The notes: generated from the sequence alone by a model not told the origin. A stretch of 64,000 nt of DNA from Variovorax sp. JS1663 (GCF_002157355.1 NZ_LYMK01000001.1:186001-250000), one strand, 5' to 3'. Counted from the first letter of the stretch, positions 7,919 to 20,653 are shown. Translations and numbers: made by a program.

Positions 7919-9373
7919 TTGAAGCGCAGTCCCGAGGTCCCGCACAGCGTGCGCCACTACATCAATGGCCGCTGGGAGACGGGCGTGACCACCGGGCGCA
8001 GCACCAACCCCTCGGACCTGCGCGAGACGGTGGCCGAATACGCACGGGCCGACCGCAGCCAGACCGAGCAGGCGGTCCGCGCCGCCGCCGATGCCCTGCG
8101 GGCCTGGAGCATGACCACGCCGCAGCGCCGCGCCGATGCGCTGGACCAGATCGGCAGCGAGATCCTGGCGCGCCGCGACGAGCTGGGCCTGCTGCTGGCG
8201 CGCGAGGAGGGCAAGACCCTGCCGGAGGCCGTGGCCGAGGCCGCGCGCGCCGGCCAGATCTTCAAGTTCTTCGCCGGCGAGGCCTTGCGCGTGGGGGGCG
8301 AGAGCATCGCCTCGCTGCGCCCCGGCGTGCACGTGGACGTGTCGCGTGAGCCGGTGGGCGTGGTCGCCCTGATCGCACCCTGGAACCTGCCCCTGGCGAT
8401 CCCGGCCTGGAAGATCGCGCCGGCGCTGGCCTGCGGCAACGCGGTGGTGTTCAAGCCCTCCGAGCTGGTGCCGGCCTGCGGCTGGGCCCTGGCCGAGATC
8501 ATCAGCCGCGCCGCGCTGCCGGCGGGCACCTTCAACCTGGTGATGGGCAGCGGCCGCGAGGTGGGGCAGGCGCTGGCGGAGCATCCGCTGGTCGATGCCG
8601 TCAGCTTCACCGGCTCGGCCGCGAACGGCGAGCGCGTGCTGCAGGCTACCGCCGCGCGCCGCGCCAAGGTGCAGCTGGAGATGGGCGGCAAGAACCCCCT
8701 GGTCGTGCTGGCCGATGCCGACCTGGAGCTGGCCGTGGATTGCGCGGTGCAGGGCGCCTACTTCTCCACCGGCCAGCGTTGCACCGCGTCGAGCCGCCTG
8801 ATCGTCGAGGCGGCGGTCCACGATGCCTTCGTCGCACGGCTGAAGCAGCGCATCGCCGCGCTGAAGGTCGGCCATGCGCTGGAGCCCGGCGTGGACATCG
8901 GCCCGGTGGCCGACCGCAGGCAGCTCGAGCAGAACATCGCCGCCATCGAGGTCGCGCGCGAAGAGGGGGCCGAGCATGTCTGGGGCGGCGAGCTGCTGCA
9001 GCGCCCCAGCGAAGGCCACTACCTGAGCCCCGCGCTCTTCCTCGCGAAACCCGCGCACCGCATCGCCCGCGAGGAGGTCTTCGGCCCCGTGGCCTGCGTG
9101 CTGCGCGCCGACGACGCCGATCACGCGCTGGCGCTGGCCAACGACACGCCCTTCGGCCTGTGCGCCGGCATCTGCACCAACTCGCTGCGCCATGCGATGC
9201 ACTTCCGCCGCCATGCGCGCGTGGGCATGACCATGGTCAACCTGCCGACCGCCGGCGTCGACTACCACGTGCCCTTCGGCGGACGCAAGGCGTCCGGCTA
9301 CGGCGCGCGCGAGCAGGGCCGCCATGCCGCCGGCTTCTACACCACGGTGAAGACCGGCTACATCCGAGCCTGA
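7919..9373 (+). CDS. 2-oxoglutarate semialdehyde dehydrogenase (aldehyde dehydrogenase family)
   Basis: An NAD(P)-dependent aldehyde dehydrogenase of 484 residues, the usual length for this family. Visible features are VALIAPWNLPLAI (cofactor fold), FKPSE, FTGSA, LEMGGKNP with the general-base Glu, and GQRCTAS with the catalytic Cys. As first gene of the operon with aldonate and ketodeoxyarabonate dehydratases, it should carry out the last Weimberg step, 2-oxoglutarate semialdehyde to 2-oxoglutarate. The start is uncertain. TTG at 7919 fits the predicted promoter; GTG at 7871 (GGAAAG upstream) and GTG at 7949 are in-frame alternatives. Confidence 0.85.
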   Translation: MKRSPEVPHSVRHYINGRWETGVTTGRSTNPSDLRETVAEYARADRSQTEQAVRAAADALRAWSMTTPQRRADALDQIGSEILARRDELGLLLAREEGKTLPEAVAEAARAGQIFKFFAGEALRVGGESIASLRPGVHVDVSREPVGVVALIAPWNLPLAIPAWKIAPALACGNAVVFKPSELVPACGWALAEIISRAALPAGTFNLVMGSGREVGQALAEHPLVDAVSFTGSAANGERVLQATAARRAKVQLEMGGKNPLVVLADADLELAVDCAVQGAYFSTGQRCTASSRLIVEAAVHDAFVARLKQRIAALKVGHALEPGVDIGPVADRRQLEQNIAAIEVAREEGAEHVWGGELLQRPSEGHYLSPALFLAKPAHRIAREEVFGPVACVLRADDADHALALANDTPFGLCAGICTNSLRHAMHFRRHARVGMTMVNLPTAGVDYHVPFGGRKASGYGAREQGRHAAGFYTTVKTGYIRA

Positions 9374-9406
9374 ACGAGTTCAACCAGAGCAACCAGGAGA
9401 CATGAG

Positions 9407-10372
9407 ATGAAACTGACCCGCCGCACATTGACCCTTGCCATGGCTGCCGCCTCGCTCGGCGCGCTCCTGCCGGCCACCGCGCTGGCGCAGAAGAAGATCG
9501 TCCTGGGCTTCAGCCAGGTCGGCGCCGAGAGCGAGTGGCGCACCGCCAACACCGAGTCCATCAAGTCGGCCGCCAAGGAGGCCGGCATCGAGCTCAAGTT
9601 CTCCGACGCGCAGCAGAAGCAGGAGAACCAGATCAAGGCCATCCGCTCCTTCATCGCGCAGAAGGTGGACGTGATCGCCTTCTCGCCGGTGGTGGAGTCG
9701 GGCTGGGAGACTGTGCTGCGCGAAGCCAAGGCCGCCAAGATCCCGGTGGTGCTGACCGACCGCTCCGTCAACACCAAGGACGACTCGCTCTACGTGAGCT
9801 TCATGGGCTCCGACTTCGTCGAGGAAGGCCGCAAGGCCGGGCGCTGGCTGGTCGAGAAGATGAAAGACCAGAAGGGCGAGGTCAACATCGTCGAGCTGCA
9901 GGGCACCGTGGGCTCGGCGCCGGCGATCGACCGCAAGAAGGGCTTCGAGGAAATCATCAAGGCCGACCCGAAGTTCAAGATCATCCGTTCGCAGACCGGC
10001 GACTTCACCCGCGCCAAGGGCAAGGAGGTGATGGAGGCCTTCCTCAAGGCCGACGGCAAGAAGATCAACGTGCTCTACGCGCACAACGACGACATGGCCA
10101 TCGGCGCCATCCAGGCGATCGAGGAGGCGGGGCTGAAGCCGGCCAAGGACATCACCATCATTTCGATCGATGCGGTCAAGGGTGCCTTCGAGGCCATGAT
10201 CGCCGGCAAGCTGAACGTCTCGGTCGAATGCAGCCCGCTGCTGGGGCCGCAGCTCATGTCCGCCGTCAAGGACATCAAGGCGGGCAAGGCGCTGCCCAAG
10301 CGCATCGTGACGGAGGAGACCATCTTCCCGATGGAAGTCGCCGCCAAGGAATTCCCGAAGCGAAAGTACTGA
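9407..10372 (+). CDS. ytfQ: Periplasmic sugar-binding protein, YtfQ-like
   Basis: A 321-residue periplasmic binding protein of the ribose/galactofuranose type. It has a strong ribosome site (AGGAGACATGAG) before the ATG. The signal peptide is [14 protein letters not shown] to about residue 27 (ALAQ). The mature part opens [15 protein letters not shown] and contains [13 protein letters not shown] and [13 protein letters not shown], matching the YtfQ group, whose E. coli member binds galactofuranose. It should deliver furanose or pentose sugars to the YtfR-YtfT-YjfF membrane complex encoded 4.9 kb downstream. It lies 33 bp after the dehydrogenase, in the same operon. Confidence 0.87.
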   Translation: MKLTRRTLTLAMAAASLGALLPATALAQKKIVLGFSQVGAESEWRTANTESIKSAAKEAGIELKFSDAQQKQENQIKAIRSFIAQKVDVIAFSPVVESGWETVLREAKAAKIPVVLTDRSVNTKDDSLYVSFMGSDFVEEGRKAGRWLVEKMKDQKGEVNIVELQGTVGSAPAIDRKKGFEEIIKADPKFKIIRSQTGDFTRAKGKEVMEAFLKADGKKINVLYAHNDDMAIGAIQAIEEAGLKPAKDITIISIDAVKGAFEAMIAGKLNVSVECSPLLGPQLMSAVKDIKAGKALPKRIVTEETIFPMEVAAKEFPKRKY

Positions 10373-10415
10373 GCCCTCCCCCAGGCTCATCCAGTTCGAA
10401 GGAGACAAGCCCAAA

Positions 10416-11495
10416 ATGAAACGCAACTTCCTCCAGTCGGCCCTCGCCCTCGCGGCCCTCGCCATTGCCGGCGCGGCAGGCCTTCCCTCGCTGGCGCAGG
10501 CCCAGGACAAGGGCCTGATCGCGATCTCGATGCCCACCAAGTCCTCGGCGCGCTGGATCGCGGACGGCTCCAACATGGTCAAGTACTTCAAGGAGAAGGG
10601 CTACAAGACGGACCTGCAGTACGCCGACGACGACATCCCCAACCAGCTCGCGCAGATCGAGAACATGGTGACCAAGGGCTCGAAGGTACTGGTCATCGCC
10701 GCCATCGACGGCACCACCCTGTCGGACGTGCTGCAGAAGGCGGCCGACAAGGGCGTGAAGATCATCGCCTACGATCGGCTCATCAAGGGCTCGAAGAACG
10801 TCGACTACTACGCCACCTTCGACAACTTCCAGGTCGGCGTGCTGCAGGCGCAGTCGATCGAGGCGGGGCTGGGCCTGAAGAGCGGCAAGGGCCCCTTCAA
10901 CATCGAGCTCTTCGGCGGTTCGCCCGACGACAACAACGCCTTCTTCTTCTACAACGGCGCGCTGTCCGTGCTCAAGCCCTACATCGACAGCGGCAAGCTG
11001 GTGGTGCGCAGCAAGCAGATGGGCATGGACAAGGTGGGCACGCTGCGCTGGGACGGCGCGGTGGCGCAGGCGCGCATGGACAACCTGCTGTCGGCCTACT
11101 ACGGCAAGGAGCGGGTGGACGCGGTGCTCTCGCCGTACGACGGCCTGTCGATCGGCATCCTGTCCTCGCTCAAGGGCGTGGGCTACGGCACGCCGCAGCA
11201 GCCGATGCCGGTGGTCTCGGGCCAGGACGCGGAGGTGCCATCGGTCAAGTCCATCCTGCGCAAGGAGCAGACTTCGACGGTATTCAAGGACACGCGCGAG
11301 CTGGCCAAGGTCACGGTCGCGATGGTGGACGCCATGCTGGCCGGCAAGACGCCGGAGGTGAACGACACCAAGACCTACAACAACGGCGTGAAGGTGGTGC
11401 CCTCCTACCTGCTCAAGCCGGTGAGCGTCGACGCCTCGAACTGGAAGCCGGTGCTGGTCGACAGCGGCTACTACAAGGAAAGCCAGATCAAGTGA
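10416..11495 (+). CDS. chvE: ChvE-type multiple-sugar periplasmic binding protein
   Basis: A 359-residue periplasmic binding protein with a signal peptide ending at QAQD. The mature sequence ([74 protein letters not shown]) follows Agrobacterium ChvE almost word for word. ChvE binds L-arabinose, D-galactose, D-glucose and related sugars. It serves both in uptake with GguAB and, in Agrobacterium, in signalling. The next two genes encode GguA and GguB, giving a complete transporter. The ribosome site AAGGAGACAAGCCCAAA precedes the ATG. Confidence 0.92.
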   Translation: MKRNFLQSALALAALAIAGAAGLPSLAQAQDKGLIAISMPTKSSARWIADGSNMVKYFKEKGYKTDLQYADDDIPNQLAQIENMVTKGSKVLVIAAIDGTTLSDVLQKAADKGVKIIAYDRLIKGSKNVDYYATFDNFQVGVLQAQSIEAGLGLKSGKGPFNIELFGGSPDDNNAFFFYNGALSVLKPYIDSGKLVVRSKQMGMDKVGTLRWDGAVAQARMDNLLSAYYGKERVDAVLSPYDGLSIGILSSLKGVGYGTPQQPMPVVSGQDAEVPSVKSILRKEQTSTVFKDTRELAKVTVAMVDAMLAGKTPEVNDTKTYNNGVKVVPSYLLKPVSVDASNWKPVLVDSGYYKESQIK

Positions 11496-11547
11496 GTGCG
11501 CGGCACGGCGGGCGGGCACGCCCGTCCGGTGCGGCCAAGGAGACCGA

Positions 11548-13098
11548 TTGAGCGACGACGCCATTCTTCTGGAGATGCGCGGCATCACCAAGACCTTCCC
11601 CGGCGTGAACGCCCTGGACAACGTCAACCTCGCCGTGCGCGCGGCCGAGATCCATGCGGTGGTGGGCGAGAACGGTGCGGGCAAGTCCACGCTGATGAAG
11701 GTGCTCAGCGGCGTGTACCCCTGCGATTCCTACGCCGGCGAGATCCGCTTCGACGGCGAGCCCCGGCGCTTCCGCGGCATCGCCGACAGCGAGGCCCTGG
11801 GCATCATCATCATCCACCAGGAGCTCGCGCTGGTGCCGCTGCTGTCGATCGCCGAGAACATCTTCCTCGGCAACGAGACGGCGCGCCGGGGCATCGTCGA
11901 CTGGGGCGAGGCCTGGCGCCGCACCGGCGAGCTGCTGGCGAAGGTGGGGCTGAAGGCCCGGCCGACCACCCTGGTCACGGACCTGGGCGTGGGCCAGCAG
12001 CAACTGGTGGAGATCGCCAAGGCGCTGTCGAAGAAGGTGCGGCTGCTGATCCTCGACGAGCCCACCGCCAGCCTCAACGAGAGTGACAGCGACGCGCTGC
12101 TGGCGCTCCTGCTGGAGCTCAAGGCGCAGGGCATCGCCTCGATCCTGATCTCGCACAAGCTCAATGAGATCGCCAAGGTGGCCGATGCGATCACCGTGCT
12201 GCGCGACGGCAGCACGGTCGAGACCATGGACTGCCGCGCCGCGCCGATCAGCGAGGACCGCATCATCCGCGGCATGGTCGGGCGCGACATGGCACACCGC
12301 TACCCCGAGCGCTCGCCTCGCATCGGCGAGCGCGTGCTGGAGGTGAGCGACTGGCGCGTGCACCACGCGCAGCACGCCGACCGCGAGCAGATCAAGGGCG
12401 TGGACCTGCACGTGTGCCGCGGCGAGATCGTCGGCATCGCGGGCCTGATGGGCGCGGGCCGCACCGAGTTCGCGATGAGCCTGTTCGGCCGCTCCTACGG
12501 CCAGCGCATCAGCGGCACGGTGCGCATGCACGGCAGGGAGGTCGACGTCAGCACCATCCGCAAGGCGATCGATCACGGCATCGCCTACGTCACCGAGGAC
12601 CGCAAGGGCGCCGGCCTGGTGCTGGAGGAGGACATCCGCACCAACATCAGCCTGGCCAACCTCGAGGCCGTGTCGAGCGCGATGGTGATCGACGAGGGCC
12701 GCGAGTACCAGGTCGCGAGCGACTACCGCCGCGCGCTGCGCATCCGCAGCGCCGACGTCTACCAGCAGGTGGTCAACCTCTCGGGCGGCAACCAGCAGAA
12801 GGTGGTGCTGAGCAAGTGGCTCTTCGCCAACCCCGAGCTGTTGATCCTCGACGAGCCGACGCGCGGCATCGACGTGGGCGCCAAGTACGAGATCTACACC
12901 ATCGTCGACCGCCTCGCGAGCGAGGGCAAGGGCATCCTGATGATCTCGTCCGAGATGCCGGAGCTGCTGGGCATGTGCGACCGGATCTACGTGATGAACG
13001 AGGGCCGCTTCGTCGCCGAATACCCGGCGGCAGAGGCCTCGCAGGAGCGCATCATGCGCGCGATCGTGAACTCGGGAGGTGGCGTCCATGGCCAATGA
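11548..13098 (+). CDS. gguA: GguA-type sugar ABC transporter ATPase (two ABC modules)
   Basis: A 516-residue duplicated ABC ATPase of the sugar CUT2 class, starting at a TTG with AAGGAG upstream. The first module has Walker [10 protein letters not shown] and Walker [12 protein letters not shown]. The second has the usual degenerate GLMGAGRTE in place of a Walker A, a good signature LSGGNQQK and [12 protein letters not shown]. It powers import of sugars captured by ChvE through GguB. Its 3' end overlaps gguB by 11 bases. Confidence 0.92.
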   Translation: MSDDAILLEMRGITKTFPGVNALDNVNLAVRAAEIHAVVGENGAGKSTLMKVLSGVYPCDSYAGEIRFDGEPRRFRGIADSEALGIIIIHQELALVPLLSIAENIFLGNETARRGIVDWGEAWRRTGELLAKVGLKARPTTLVTDLGVGQQQLVEIAKALSKKVRLLILDEPTASLNESDSDALLALLLELKAQGIASILISHKLNEIAKVADAITVLRDGSTVETMDCRAAPISEDRIIRGMVGRDMAHRYPERSPRIGERVLEVSDWRVHHAQHADREQIKGVDLHVCRGEIVGIAGLMGAGRTEFAMSLFGRSYGQRISGTVRMHGREVDVSTIRKAIDHGIAYVTEDRKGAGLVLEEDIRTNISLANLEAVSSAMVIDEGREYQVASDYRRALRIRSADVYQQVVNLSGGNQQKVVLSKWLFANPELLILDEPTRGIDVGAKYEIYTIVDRLASEGKGILMISSEMPELLGMCDRIYVMNEGRFVAEYPAAEASQERIMRAIVNSGGGVHGQ

Positions 13099-14296
13099 AC
13101 TGCAGGCGGCCGAGGCCGCGCCGGGGAGCGCCACCAAGGCCACCCTCCACCCGGGATTTCTCAAGAACAACCTGCGCGAATACGGCATGCTGATCTCGCT
13201 GGTCGCGATCATGGTGCTGTTCCAGGTGCTCACCGACGGCACGCTGCTGCAGCCGCTCAACCTCACCAACCTGGTGCTGCAGAACAGCTACATCGTAATC
13301 ATGGCGCTGGGCATGCTGCTGGTGATCGTGTCCGGCCACATCGACCTGTCGGTGGGCTCGGTCTGCGGCTTCATCGGCGCGCTGGCGGCGGTGCTGATGG
13401 TGGAGTACGAATGGCATTTCGTGCCGACCTTCATCGCCTGCCTGATCGCCGGCGGCGTGATCGGCGCGGCGCAGGGCTGGTTCGTCGCCTACTTCCGCGT
13501 GCCGTCCTTCATCGTCACGCTGGCCGGCATGCTGGTGTTCAAGGGGCTGGCACTGGCGCTGCTGGCGGGGCAGTCGGTGGGGCCCTTCCCGGTCGCCTTC
13601 CAGCGCCTGAGCTCGGGCTTCATCCCCGAGGCCCTGGCCGCCGACGGCCTGCGGCTGACCTCGCTCGCGCTCGGCGCGCTGGCGGCCGCGGCGCTGCTGT
13701 TCTTCAAGCTGCGCGGCCGGGCGCAGCTGGCGCGGCACGGCATGGAGACGGAGCCCTTCGCCTTCTTCCTGGTGAAGAACGTCGTCTTCGCCGCCATCAT
13801 CGTTTTCTTCAGCTGGCTGCTGGCCTCGTACAAGGGCCTGCCCAACGTGCTGATCGTGATGGCGGTGCTGATCGTGGCCTACGACTTCGTCACCACCCGC
13901 ACCACCGTCGGCCGGCGCATCTACGCGCTGGGCGGCAACGAGAAGGCGGCGCGGCTCTCGGGCATCCCGACGCAGCGCCTGGCCTTCCTCGCCTTCGTCA
14001 ACATGGGCGTGCTGGCCGCGCTCGCGGGGCTGGTCTTCGCCGCGCGCCTGAACACCGCCACGCCCAAGGCGGGGCTGGGCTTCGAGCTCGACGTGATCGC
14101 CGCCTGCTTCATCGGCGGCGCCTCGGCCTCGGGCGGCGTGGGCAAGGTCATGGGCGCGGTGATCGGGGCCTTCGTGATGGGCGTGATGAACAACGGCATG
14201 TCCATCCTCGGCGTCGGCATCGACTACCAGCAGGTCATCAAGGGCCTGGTGCTGCTGGCGGCGGTGCTCGTGGACGTGTACAACAAGAACAAGTGA
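13088..14296 (+). CDS. gguB: GguB-type sugar ABC transporter permease
   Basis: A 402-residue CUT2 permease with about ten hydrophobic helices. GGAGG eight bases before the ATG at 13088 fixes the start; a GTG at 13079 would bury that site. Family features are [19 protein letters not shown] and the [22 protein letters not shown] loop. It forms the membrane channel for ChvE/GguA. It is longer than RbsC-type permeases, as is usual for the XylH/GguB branch, owing to a central insertion around residues 195-265. Confidence 0.9.
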   Translation: MANELQAAEAAPGSATKATLHPGFLKNNLREYGMLISLVAIMVLFQVLTDGTLLQPLNLTNLVLQNSYIVIMALGMLLVIVSGHIDLSVGSVCGFIGALAAVLMVEYEWHFVPTFIACLIAGGVIGAAQGWFVAYFRVPSFIVTLAGMLVFKGLALALLAGQSVGPFPVAFQRLSSGFIPEALAADGLRLTSLALGALAAAALLFFKLRGRAQLARHGMETEPFAFFLVKNVVFAAIIVFFSWLLASYKGLPNVLIVMAVLIVAYDFVTTRTTVGRRIYALGGNEKAARLSGIPTQRLAFLAFVNMGVLAALAGLVFAARLNTATPKAGLGFELDVIAACFIGGASASGGVGKVMGAVIGAFVMGVMNNGMSILGVGIDYQQVIKGLVLLAAVLVDVYNKNK

Positions 14297-14313
14297 GGCC
14301 GTCGGGGAAGACC

Positions 14314-15817
<1,504 letters not shown>

Positions 15818-15825
<8 letters not shown>

Positions 15826-16870
15826 GGCTCCCTCTTCCAACCCCGTGGCCGCGGCGCTGCGCCATCGGCTGGCCTGGCCGCTCCTGACGCTGGTGCTGCT
15901 GCTCGCGCTCAACGCGGCCTTCAACCCGGGCTTCCTGCACCTCGAGTGGCGCGACGGCCATCTCTACGGCAGCCTGATCGACATCCTCAACCGCGCGGCG
16001 CCGCTGGTGCTGGTCTCGCTGGGCATGACGCTGGTCATCGCCACCCGCGGCATCGACATCTCGGTGGGCGCGGTGGTCGCCATCGCGGCGGCCACGGCGG
16101 CCTGGATGATCGGCGGCTCGGTCTCGGGCAACGTCAGCCGCTTCCCGATGCCGGTGGCGATCGCGGCGGCCGTCGGCATCGCGCTCGCGTGCGGCCTGTG
16201 GAACGGGCTGCTGGTCGCGCGGGTGGGCATGCAGCCCATCATCGCCACGCTGATCCTCATGGTGGCCGGGCGCGGCATCGCGCAGCTGATCACCGGCGGG
16301 CAGATCATCACCATCTACTACCAGCCCTTCTTCTTCCTCGGCAGCGGCTACCTGCTGGGGCTGCCCTTCTCGCTCTTCGTGGTGGGGCTGGTGTTCGTGC
16401 TGCTGTACCTGGCGATCACGCGCACGGCGCTGGGTCTCTTCATCCAGGCGGTGGGCATCAACCCCACGGCGGCGCGCGTGGCCGGCGTGCAGGCACGGCG
16501 GCTGGTGGTGGGCGCCTATGCCTTCTGCGGCGCCTGCGCCGGCGTCGCGGGCCTCCTGATCAGCTCCAACGTGAAGAGCGCGGACGGCAACAACGCCGGC
16601 CAGCTGCTCGAGCTGGATGCGATCCTGGCCGTCACCCTGGGCGGTACCGCGCTGACCGGCGGGCGCTTCAGCCTGGTGGGCAGCGTGATCGGCGCGCTGA
16701 TCATCCAGACGCTGACCTACGCGATCTACTCGCTGGGCGTGCCGCCGGAGATCAACCTCGTGGTGAAGGCGGTGGTGGTGTTCGCGGTGATGCTGCTGCA
16801 GTCGCCGGAGTTCCGCGCCACCATCGGCGCGCTGGCACGGCGAGCGCCGCTGGAAGGAGCGCAGCGATGA
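15818..16870 (+). CDS. ytfT: YtfT-like sugar ABC transporter permease
   Basis: A 350-residue membrane permease. Its early part (GSLIDILNRAAPLVLVSLGM, TLVIATRGIDISVGAVVAIA) is diagnostic of YtfT. It starts at the ATG at 15818 within the end of the ATPase gene; a reading from 15806 adds four residues without support. With YjfF it should form a heterodimeric channel for the YtfQ-bound sugar. It overlaps the next gene by four bases (ATGA). Confidence 0.88.
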
Positions 16871-17895
16871 GCGCGGTGATGGACAAGCGGGAAGCGCCGG
16901 TCGTCGCCGCCGCGCCGGGGGCCGGCCGTCGCACGCGCTTCAACCCCAAGTACCTGCCGCTGGCTGCCACCATCTCGCTCTTCGTCGCCATGGGCGCGCT
17001 GGGCTCGGTGCTCTACGACGGCTTCTTCTCGGCCCAGGTCTTCCTCAACCTGCTGATCGACAACGCCTTCCTGATCGTGGTGGCGGTGGGCATGACCTTC
17101 GTGATCCTCTCCGGCGGCATCGACCTGTCGGTGGGTTCGGTGATCGCGCTCACCACCATGGTGTCGGCCTCGCTGGTGGAGAAGCACGGCTGGAACCCGG
17201 TGGCCGTGATCCCGCTGGTGCTGCTGATGGGCACGGCCTTCGGCGGCGTGATGGGCGTGCTGATCGAGCGCTTCCGGCTGCAGCCCTTCATCGTCACGCT
17301 GGCCGGCATGTTCCTCGCGCGGGGGCTGTGCTACCTGATCAGCATCGATTCGATCAGCATCACCAACGAGTTCTATTCCTCGGTGTCGCAGCTGCGCATC
17401 CCGGTGGGCGGTGACGCCTCCCTGTCGATCAGCGCGGTGATCGCGCTGCTCGTGCTGCTGGCGGCGGTGTTCGTCGCGCACTGCACGCCCTTCGGCCGCA
17501 CCGTTTACGCCATCGGCGGCAGCGAGCACTCGGCCATGCTGATGGGCTTGCCGGTGCGCTCTACGCTGGTGGGCGTGTATGCGCTCTCGGGCTTCTGCTC
17601 GGCGCTGGCCGGCGTGATCTTCACCTTCTACATGCTCTCGGGCTACGGCCTGCATGCGATGGGCCTGGAGCTGGACGCCATCGCGGCCGTGGTGATCGGC
17701 GGCACGTTGCTGACCGGCGGCGTGGGCTACGTGGCCGGCACGCTGTTCGGCGTGCTCACGCTGGGAATCATCCAGACCCTGATCGCCTTCGACGGCACGC
17801 TGAGCTCCTGGTGGACGCGCATCGTCGTGGGCGCGCTGCTGTTCTTTTTCTGCCTGCTGCAGCGCTTCTTCACCGCGCGGGCGCCGCGGCGCTGA
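16867..17895 (+). CDS. yjfF: YjfF-like sugar ABC transporter permease
   Basis: A 342-residue permease. Family features are FLIVVAVGMTFVILSGGIDL, GSVIALTTMV and FGRTVYAIGGSEHSAMLMGL. It is the second membrane partner of the YtfQRT system. The ATG overlaps the YtfT stop codon. Having both a GguAB pair and a YtfT/YjfF pair in one operon gives the cell two complete sugar importers under one control. Confidence 0.88.
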   Translation: MSAVMDKREAPVVAAAPGAGRRTRFNPKYLPLAATISLFVAMGALGSVLYDGFFSAQVFLNLLIDNAFLIVVAVGMTFVILSGGIDLSVGSVIALTTMVSASLVEKHGWNPVAVIPLVLLMGTAFGGVMGVLIERFRLQPFIVTLAGMFLARGLCYLISIDSISITNEFYSSVSQLRIPVGGDASLSISAVIALLVLLAAVFVAHCTPFGRTVYAIGGSEHSAMLMGLPVRSTLVGVYALSGFCSALAGVIFTFYMLSGYGLHAMGLELDAIAAVVIGGTLLTGGVGYVAGTLFGVLTLGIIQTLIAFDGTLSSWWTRIVVGALLFFFCLLQRFFTARAPRR

Positions 17896-17934
17896 GACCC
17901 GTCTTTCCTCTCTGTTCCCAACGAGGCCCTTTCG

Positions 17935-19680
17935 ATGCCGGATGCCCCCAAGAAACTACGTTCCGCCCAATGGTTCGGCCCGGCCGACAAGAACGGCTTC
18001 ATGTACCGCAGCTGGATGAAGAACCAGGGCATCCCCGACCACGAATTCGACGGCCGCCCGATCGTGGGCATCTGCAACACCTGGTCCGAGCTCACGCCCT
18101 GCAACGCGCACTTCCGCAAGCTCGCCGAGCACGTGAAGCGCGGCATCTCGGAGGCCGGTGGCTTTCCCGTGGAGTTTCCGGTGTTCTCCAACGGCGAGTC
18201 GAATCTGCGGCCGACCGCGATGCTCACCCGCAACCTGGCCAGCATGGACGTGGAGGAGGCGATCCGCGGCAACCCCATCGACGCGGTGGTGCTGCTGGCC
18301 GGCTGCGACAAGACCACGCCCGCGCTGCTGATGGGCGCGGCCAGCTGCGACGTTCCGGCCATCGTGGTGAGCGGCGGGCCCATGCTCAACGGGAAGCTCG
18401 AGGGGCGCGACATCGGCTCGGGCACCGCGGTGTGGCAACTGCACGAATCGCTCAAGGCCGGCGAGATCGACCTGCACCAGTTCCTCGCCGCCGAGGGCGG
18501 CATGTCGCGCTCGGCCGGCACCTGCAACACCATGGGCACGGCCTCCACCATGGCCTGCATGGCCGAGGCGCTGGGCGTCGCGCTCCCGCACAACGCCGCG
18601 ATCCCCGCGGTGGATGCGCGCCGCTACGTGCTGGCGCAGATGTCGGGTGCGCGAGTGGTGGCGATGGCCAAGGAGGGCCTCACGCTGTCGAAGATCCTCA
18701 CGCGCGAAGCCTTCGAGAACGCGATCCGCGTGAACGCGGCCATCGGCGGCTCGACCAATGCGGTGATTCACCTGAAGGCGATCGCCGGCCGCATCGGCGT
18801 CGACCTGGCGCTGGAGGACTGGACGCGCATCGGCCGCGGCACGCCTACCCTGGTCGACCTGCTGCCCTCGGGCCGCTTCCTGATGGAGGAGTTCTACTAC
18901 GCCGGCGGCCTGCCCGCGGTGCTGCGCCGCCTCGGCGAGGCCGGCCTGCTGCCGCACCCGGACGCGCCGACCGTCAATGGCCGCTCGCTGTGGGACAACG
19001 TACGCGACGCGCCCAGCTACAACGACGAGGTGATCCGCCCGCTCGACAAGCCGCTCCTGGACGATGGCGGCATCTGCATCCTGCGCGGCAACCTGGCGCC
19101 GCGGGGAGCGGTGCTCAAGCCCTCGGCGGCCACGCCGGAGCTGCTGAAGCACCGCGGTCGCGCGGTGGTGTTCGAGGACTTCGACGACTACAAGCGGCGC
19201 ATCGGCGACGAGTCGCTGGAAGTCGATGCGAGCTCCGTGCTGGTGATGAAGAACTGCGGACCGCGCGGCTACCCCGGTATGGCCGAGGTCGGCAACATGG
19301 GCCTGCCGCCCAAGCTGCTGCGCCAGGGCATCAAGGACATGGTGCGCATCTCCGACGCGCGCATGAGCGGCACGGCCTACGGCACGGTGGTGCTGCACGT
19401 GGCGCCCGAGGCCGCGGCGGGCGGACCGCTGGCGGCGGTGCGCGACGGCGACTGGATCGAGCTGGACTGCGAGGCCGGCCGCCTGCACCTGGACGTCGGC
19501 GACGAGGAACTCGCCGCGCGGCTGGCGGCACGGGCGAGTGCGCAACCGGCGGCGCCGCCGGCCGCGCGCGGCGGCTACGCCCGCCTCTACGTCGACCACG
19601 TGCTGCAGGCCGACGAGGGCTGCGACTTCGATTTCCTGGTCGGCTGCCGCGGCGCCGAGGTGCCGCGCCACTCGCATTGA
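17935..19680 (+). CDS. araC: IlvD/Edd-family aldonate dehydratase, probably L-arabonate dehydratase
   Basis: A 581-residue [2Fe-2S] dehydratase, the length of known L-arabonate dehydratases. The three conserved cluster cysteines are visible: Cys56 in SELTPCN, one in AGCDKTTPA and one in SAGTCNTMG. The Mg-binding region and the C-terminal GPRGYPGMAE and SDARMSGT motifs are intact. It should convert L-arabonate to 2-keto-3-deoxy-L-arabonate in the cytoplasm. It lies 39 bp after the permease genes and 22 bp before the DHDPS-family gene that takes its product. The symbol follows Azospirillum nomenclature and is not the E. coli regulator AraC. Confidence 0.88.
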   Translation: MPDAPKKLRSAQWFGPADKNGFMYRSWMKNQGIPDHEFDGRPIVGICNTWSELTPCNAHFRKLAEHVKRGISEAGGFPVEFPVFSNGESNLRPTAMLTRNLASMDVEEAIRGNPIDAVVLLAGCDKTTPALLMGAASCDVPAIVVSGGPMLNGKLEGRDIGSGTAVWQLHESLKAGEIDLHQFLAAEGGMSRSAGTCNTMGTASTMACMAEALGVALPHNAAIPAVDARRYVLAQMSGARVVAMAKEGLTLSKILTREAFENAIRVNAAIGGSTNAVIHLKAIAGRIGVDLALEDWTRIGRGTPTLVDLLPSGRFLMEEFYYAGGLPAVLRRLGEAGLLPHPDAPTVNGRSLWDNVRDAPSYNDEVIRPLDKPLLDDGGICILRGNLAPRGAVLKPSAATPELLKHRGRAVVFEDFDDYKRRIGDESLEVDASSVLVMKNCGPRGYPGMAEVGNMGLPPKLLRQGIKDMVRISDARMSGTAYGTVVLHVAPEAAAGGPLAAVRDGDWIELDCEAGRLHLDVGDEELAARLAARASAQPAAPPAARGGYARLYVDHVLQADEGCDFDFLVGCRGAEVPRHSH

Positions 19681-19702
19681 ACTTCCTTCTCCTGGAGCTC
19701 GC

Positions 19703-20629
19703 ATGACCCTGGATTCACCGCGCCACCGCGGCATCTTCCCGGTGGTACCCACCACCTTCACCGACACGGGCGAGCTCGACCTCGACAGCCAGCGGCGCTG
19801 CATCGACTTCATGATCGATGCCGGCTCGGACGGGCTCTGCATCCTGGCCAACTTCTCCGAGCAGTTCCTGCTGGCCGACGAGGAGCGCGAGCTGCTCACG
19901 CGCACGGCGCTCGAGCACGTGAAGGGCCGCGTGCCGGTGATCGTCACCACCACGCACACCAGCACGCAGGTGTGCGCCGCGCGCAGCCGGCGCGCGCAGG
20001 ACATGGGCGCTGCCATGGTGATGGTGATGCCGCCCTATCACGGCGCCACCTTCCGCTTCGCGGAGCCGCAGATCCACGCCTTCTACGCGCGGCTCTCGGA
20101 TGCCATCGGCATCCCCATCATGATCCAGGACGCGCCGGCGAGCGGTACGCCGCTGTCCGCGGCCTTCCTCGCGCGGATGGCCATGGAGATCGAGCACGTC
20201 GCCTACTTCAAGATCGAGACCGCGGGTGCCGCGTCGAAGCTGCGCGAGCTGATCCGGCTCGGCGGCCAGGCCATCGAGGGGCCGTGGGACGGCGAGGAAG
20301 CGATCACGCTGCTGCCCGACCTCGACGCCGGCGCCACCGGCTCGATGACCGGCGGCGGCTACCCGGACGGCATCCGCCCCATCATCGAAGCCCATCGCAA
20401 CGGCGACCGCGAAAAGGCGCTGGCGCTGTACGAGCGCTGGCTGCCCCTGATCAACTACGAGAACCGCCAGGCCGGTTTCCTGGCCGCGAAGGCGCTGATG
20501 AAGGAGGGCGGCGTGATCGCCTGCGAGGCGCCGCGCCATCCGTGGCCGGGCCTGCATCCGCAGACGCGCAAGGGCTTGGTCGAGGTGGCCCGGCGGCTCG
20601 ATCCGCTGGTGCTGCGCTGGGGGCGTTGA
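19703..20629 (+). CDS. araD: L-2-keto-3-deoxyarabonate dehydratase (DHDPS/NAL family)
   Basis: A 308-residue TIM-barrel lyase. It matches, as I recall it, Azospirillum brasilense AraD through the whole length: RHRGIFPVVPTTF, FMIDAGSDGLCILANFSEQF, MPPYHGATFR, IEGPWDGEEAITLLPDL and the C-terminal RRLDPLVLRW. The Schiff-base lysine is Lys170 in AYFKIE. It dehydrates 2-keto-3-deoxy-L-arabonate to 2-oxoglutarate semialdehyde, the substrate of the dehydrogenase that starts this operon. CTGGAG precedes the ATG. It is the last gene of the operon; the converging neighbour ends 24 bases on, with a short GCGGG/CCCGC hairpin between. Confidence 0.92.
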   Translation: MTLDSPRHRGIFPVVPTTFTDTGELDLDSQRRCIDFMIDAGSDGLCILANFSEQFLLADEERELLTRTALEHVKGRVPVIVTTTHTSTQVCAARSRRAQDMGAAMVMVMPPYHGATFRFAEPQIHAFYARLSDAIGIPIMIQDAPASGTPLSAAFLARMAMEIEHVAYFKIETAGAASKLRELIRLGGQAIEGPWDGEEAITLLPDLDAGATGSMTGGGYPDGIRPIIEAHRNGDREKALALYERWLPLINYENRQAGFLAAKALMKEGGVIACEAPRHPWPGLHPQTRKGLVEVARRLDPLVLRWGR

Positions 20630-20653
20630 GCGGGTGCCGCGCGATGCCCGCTC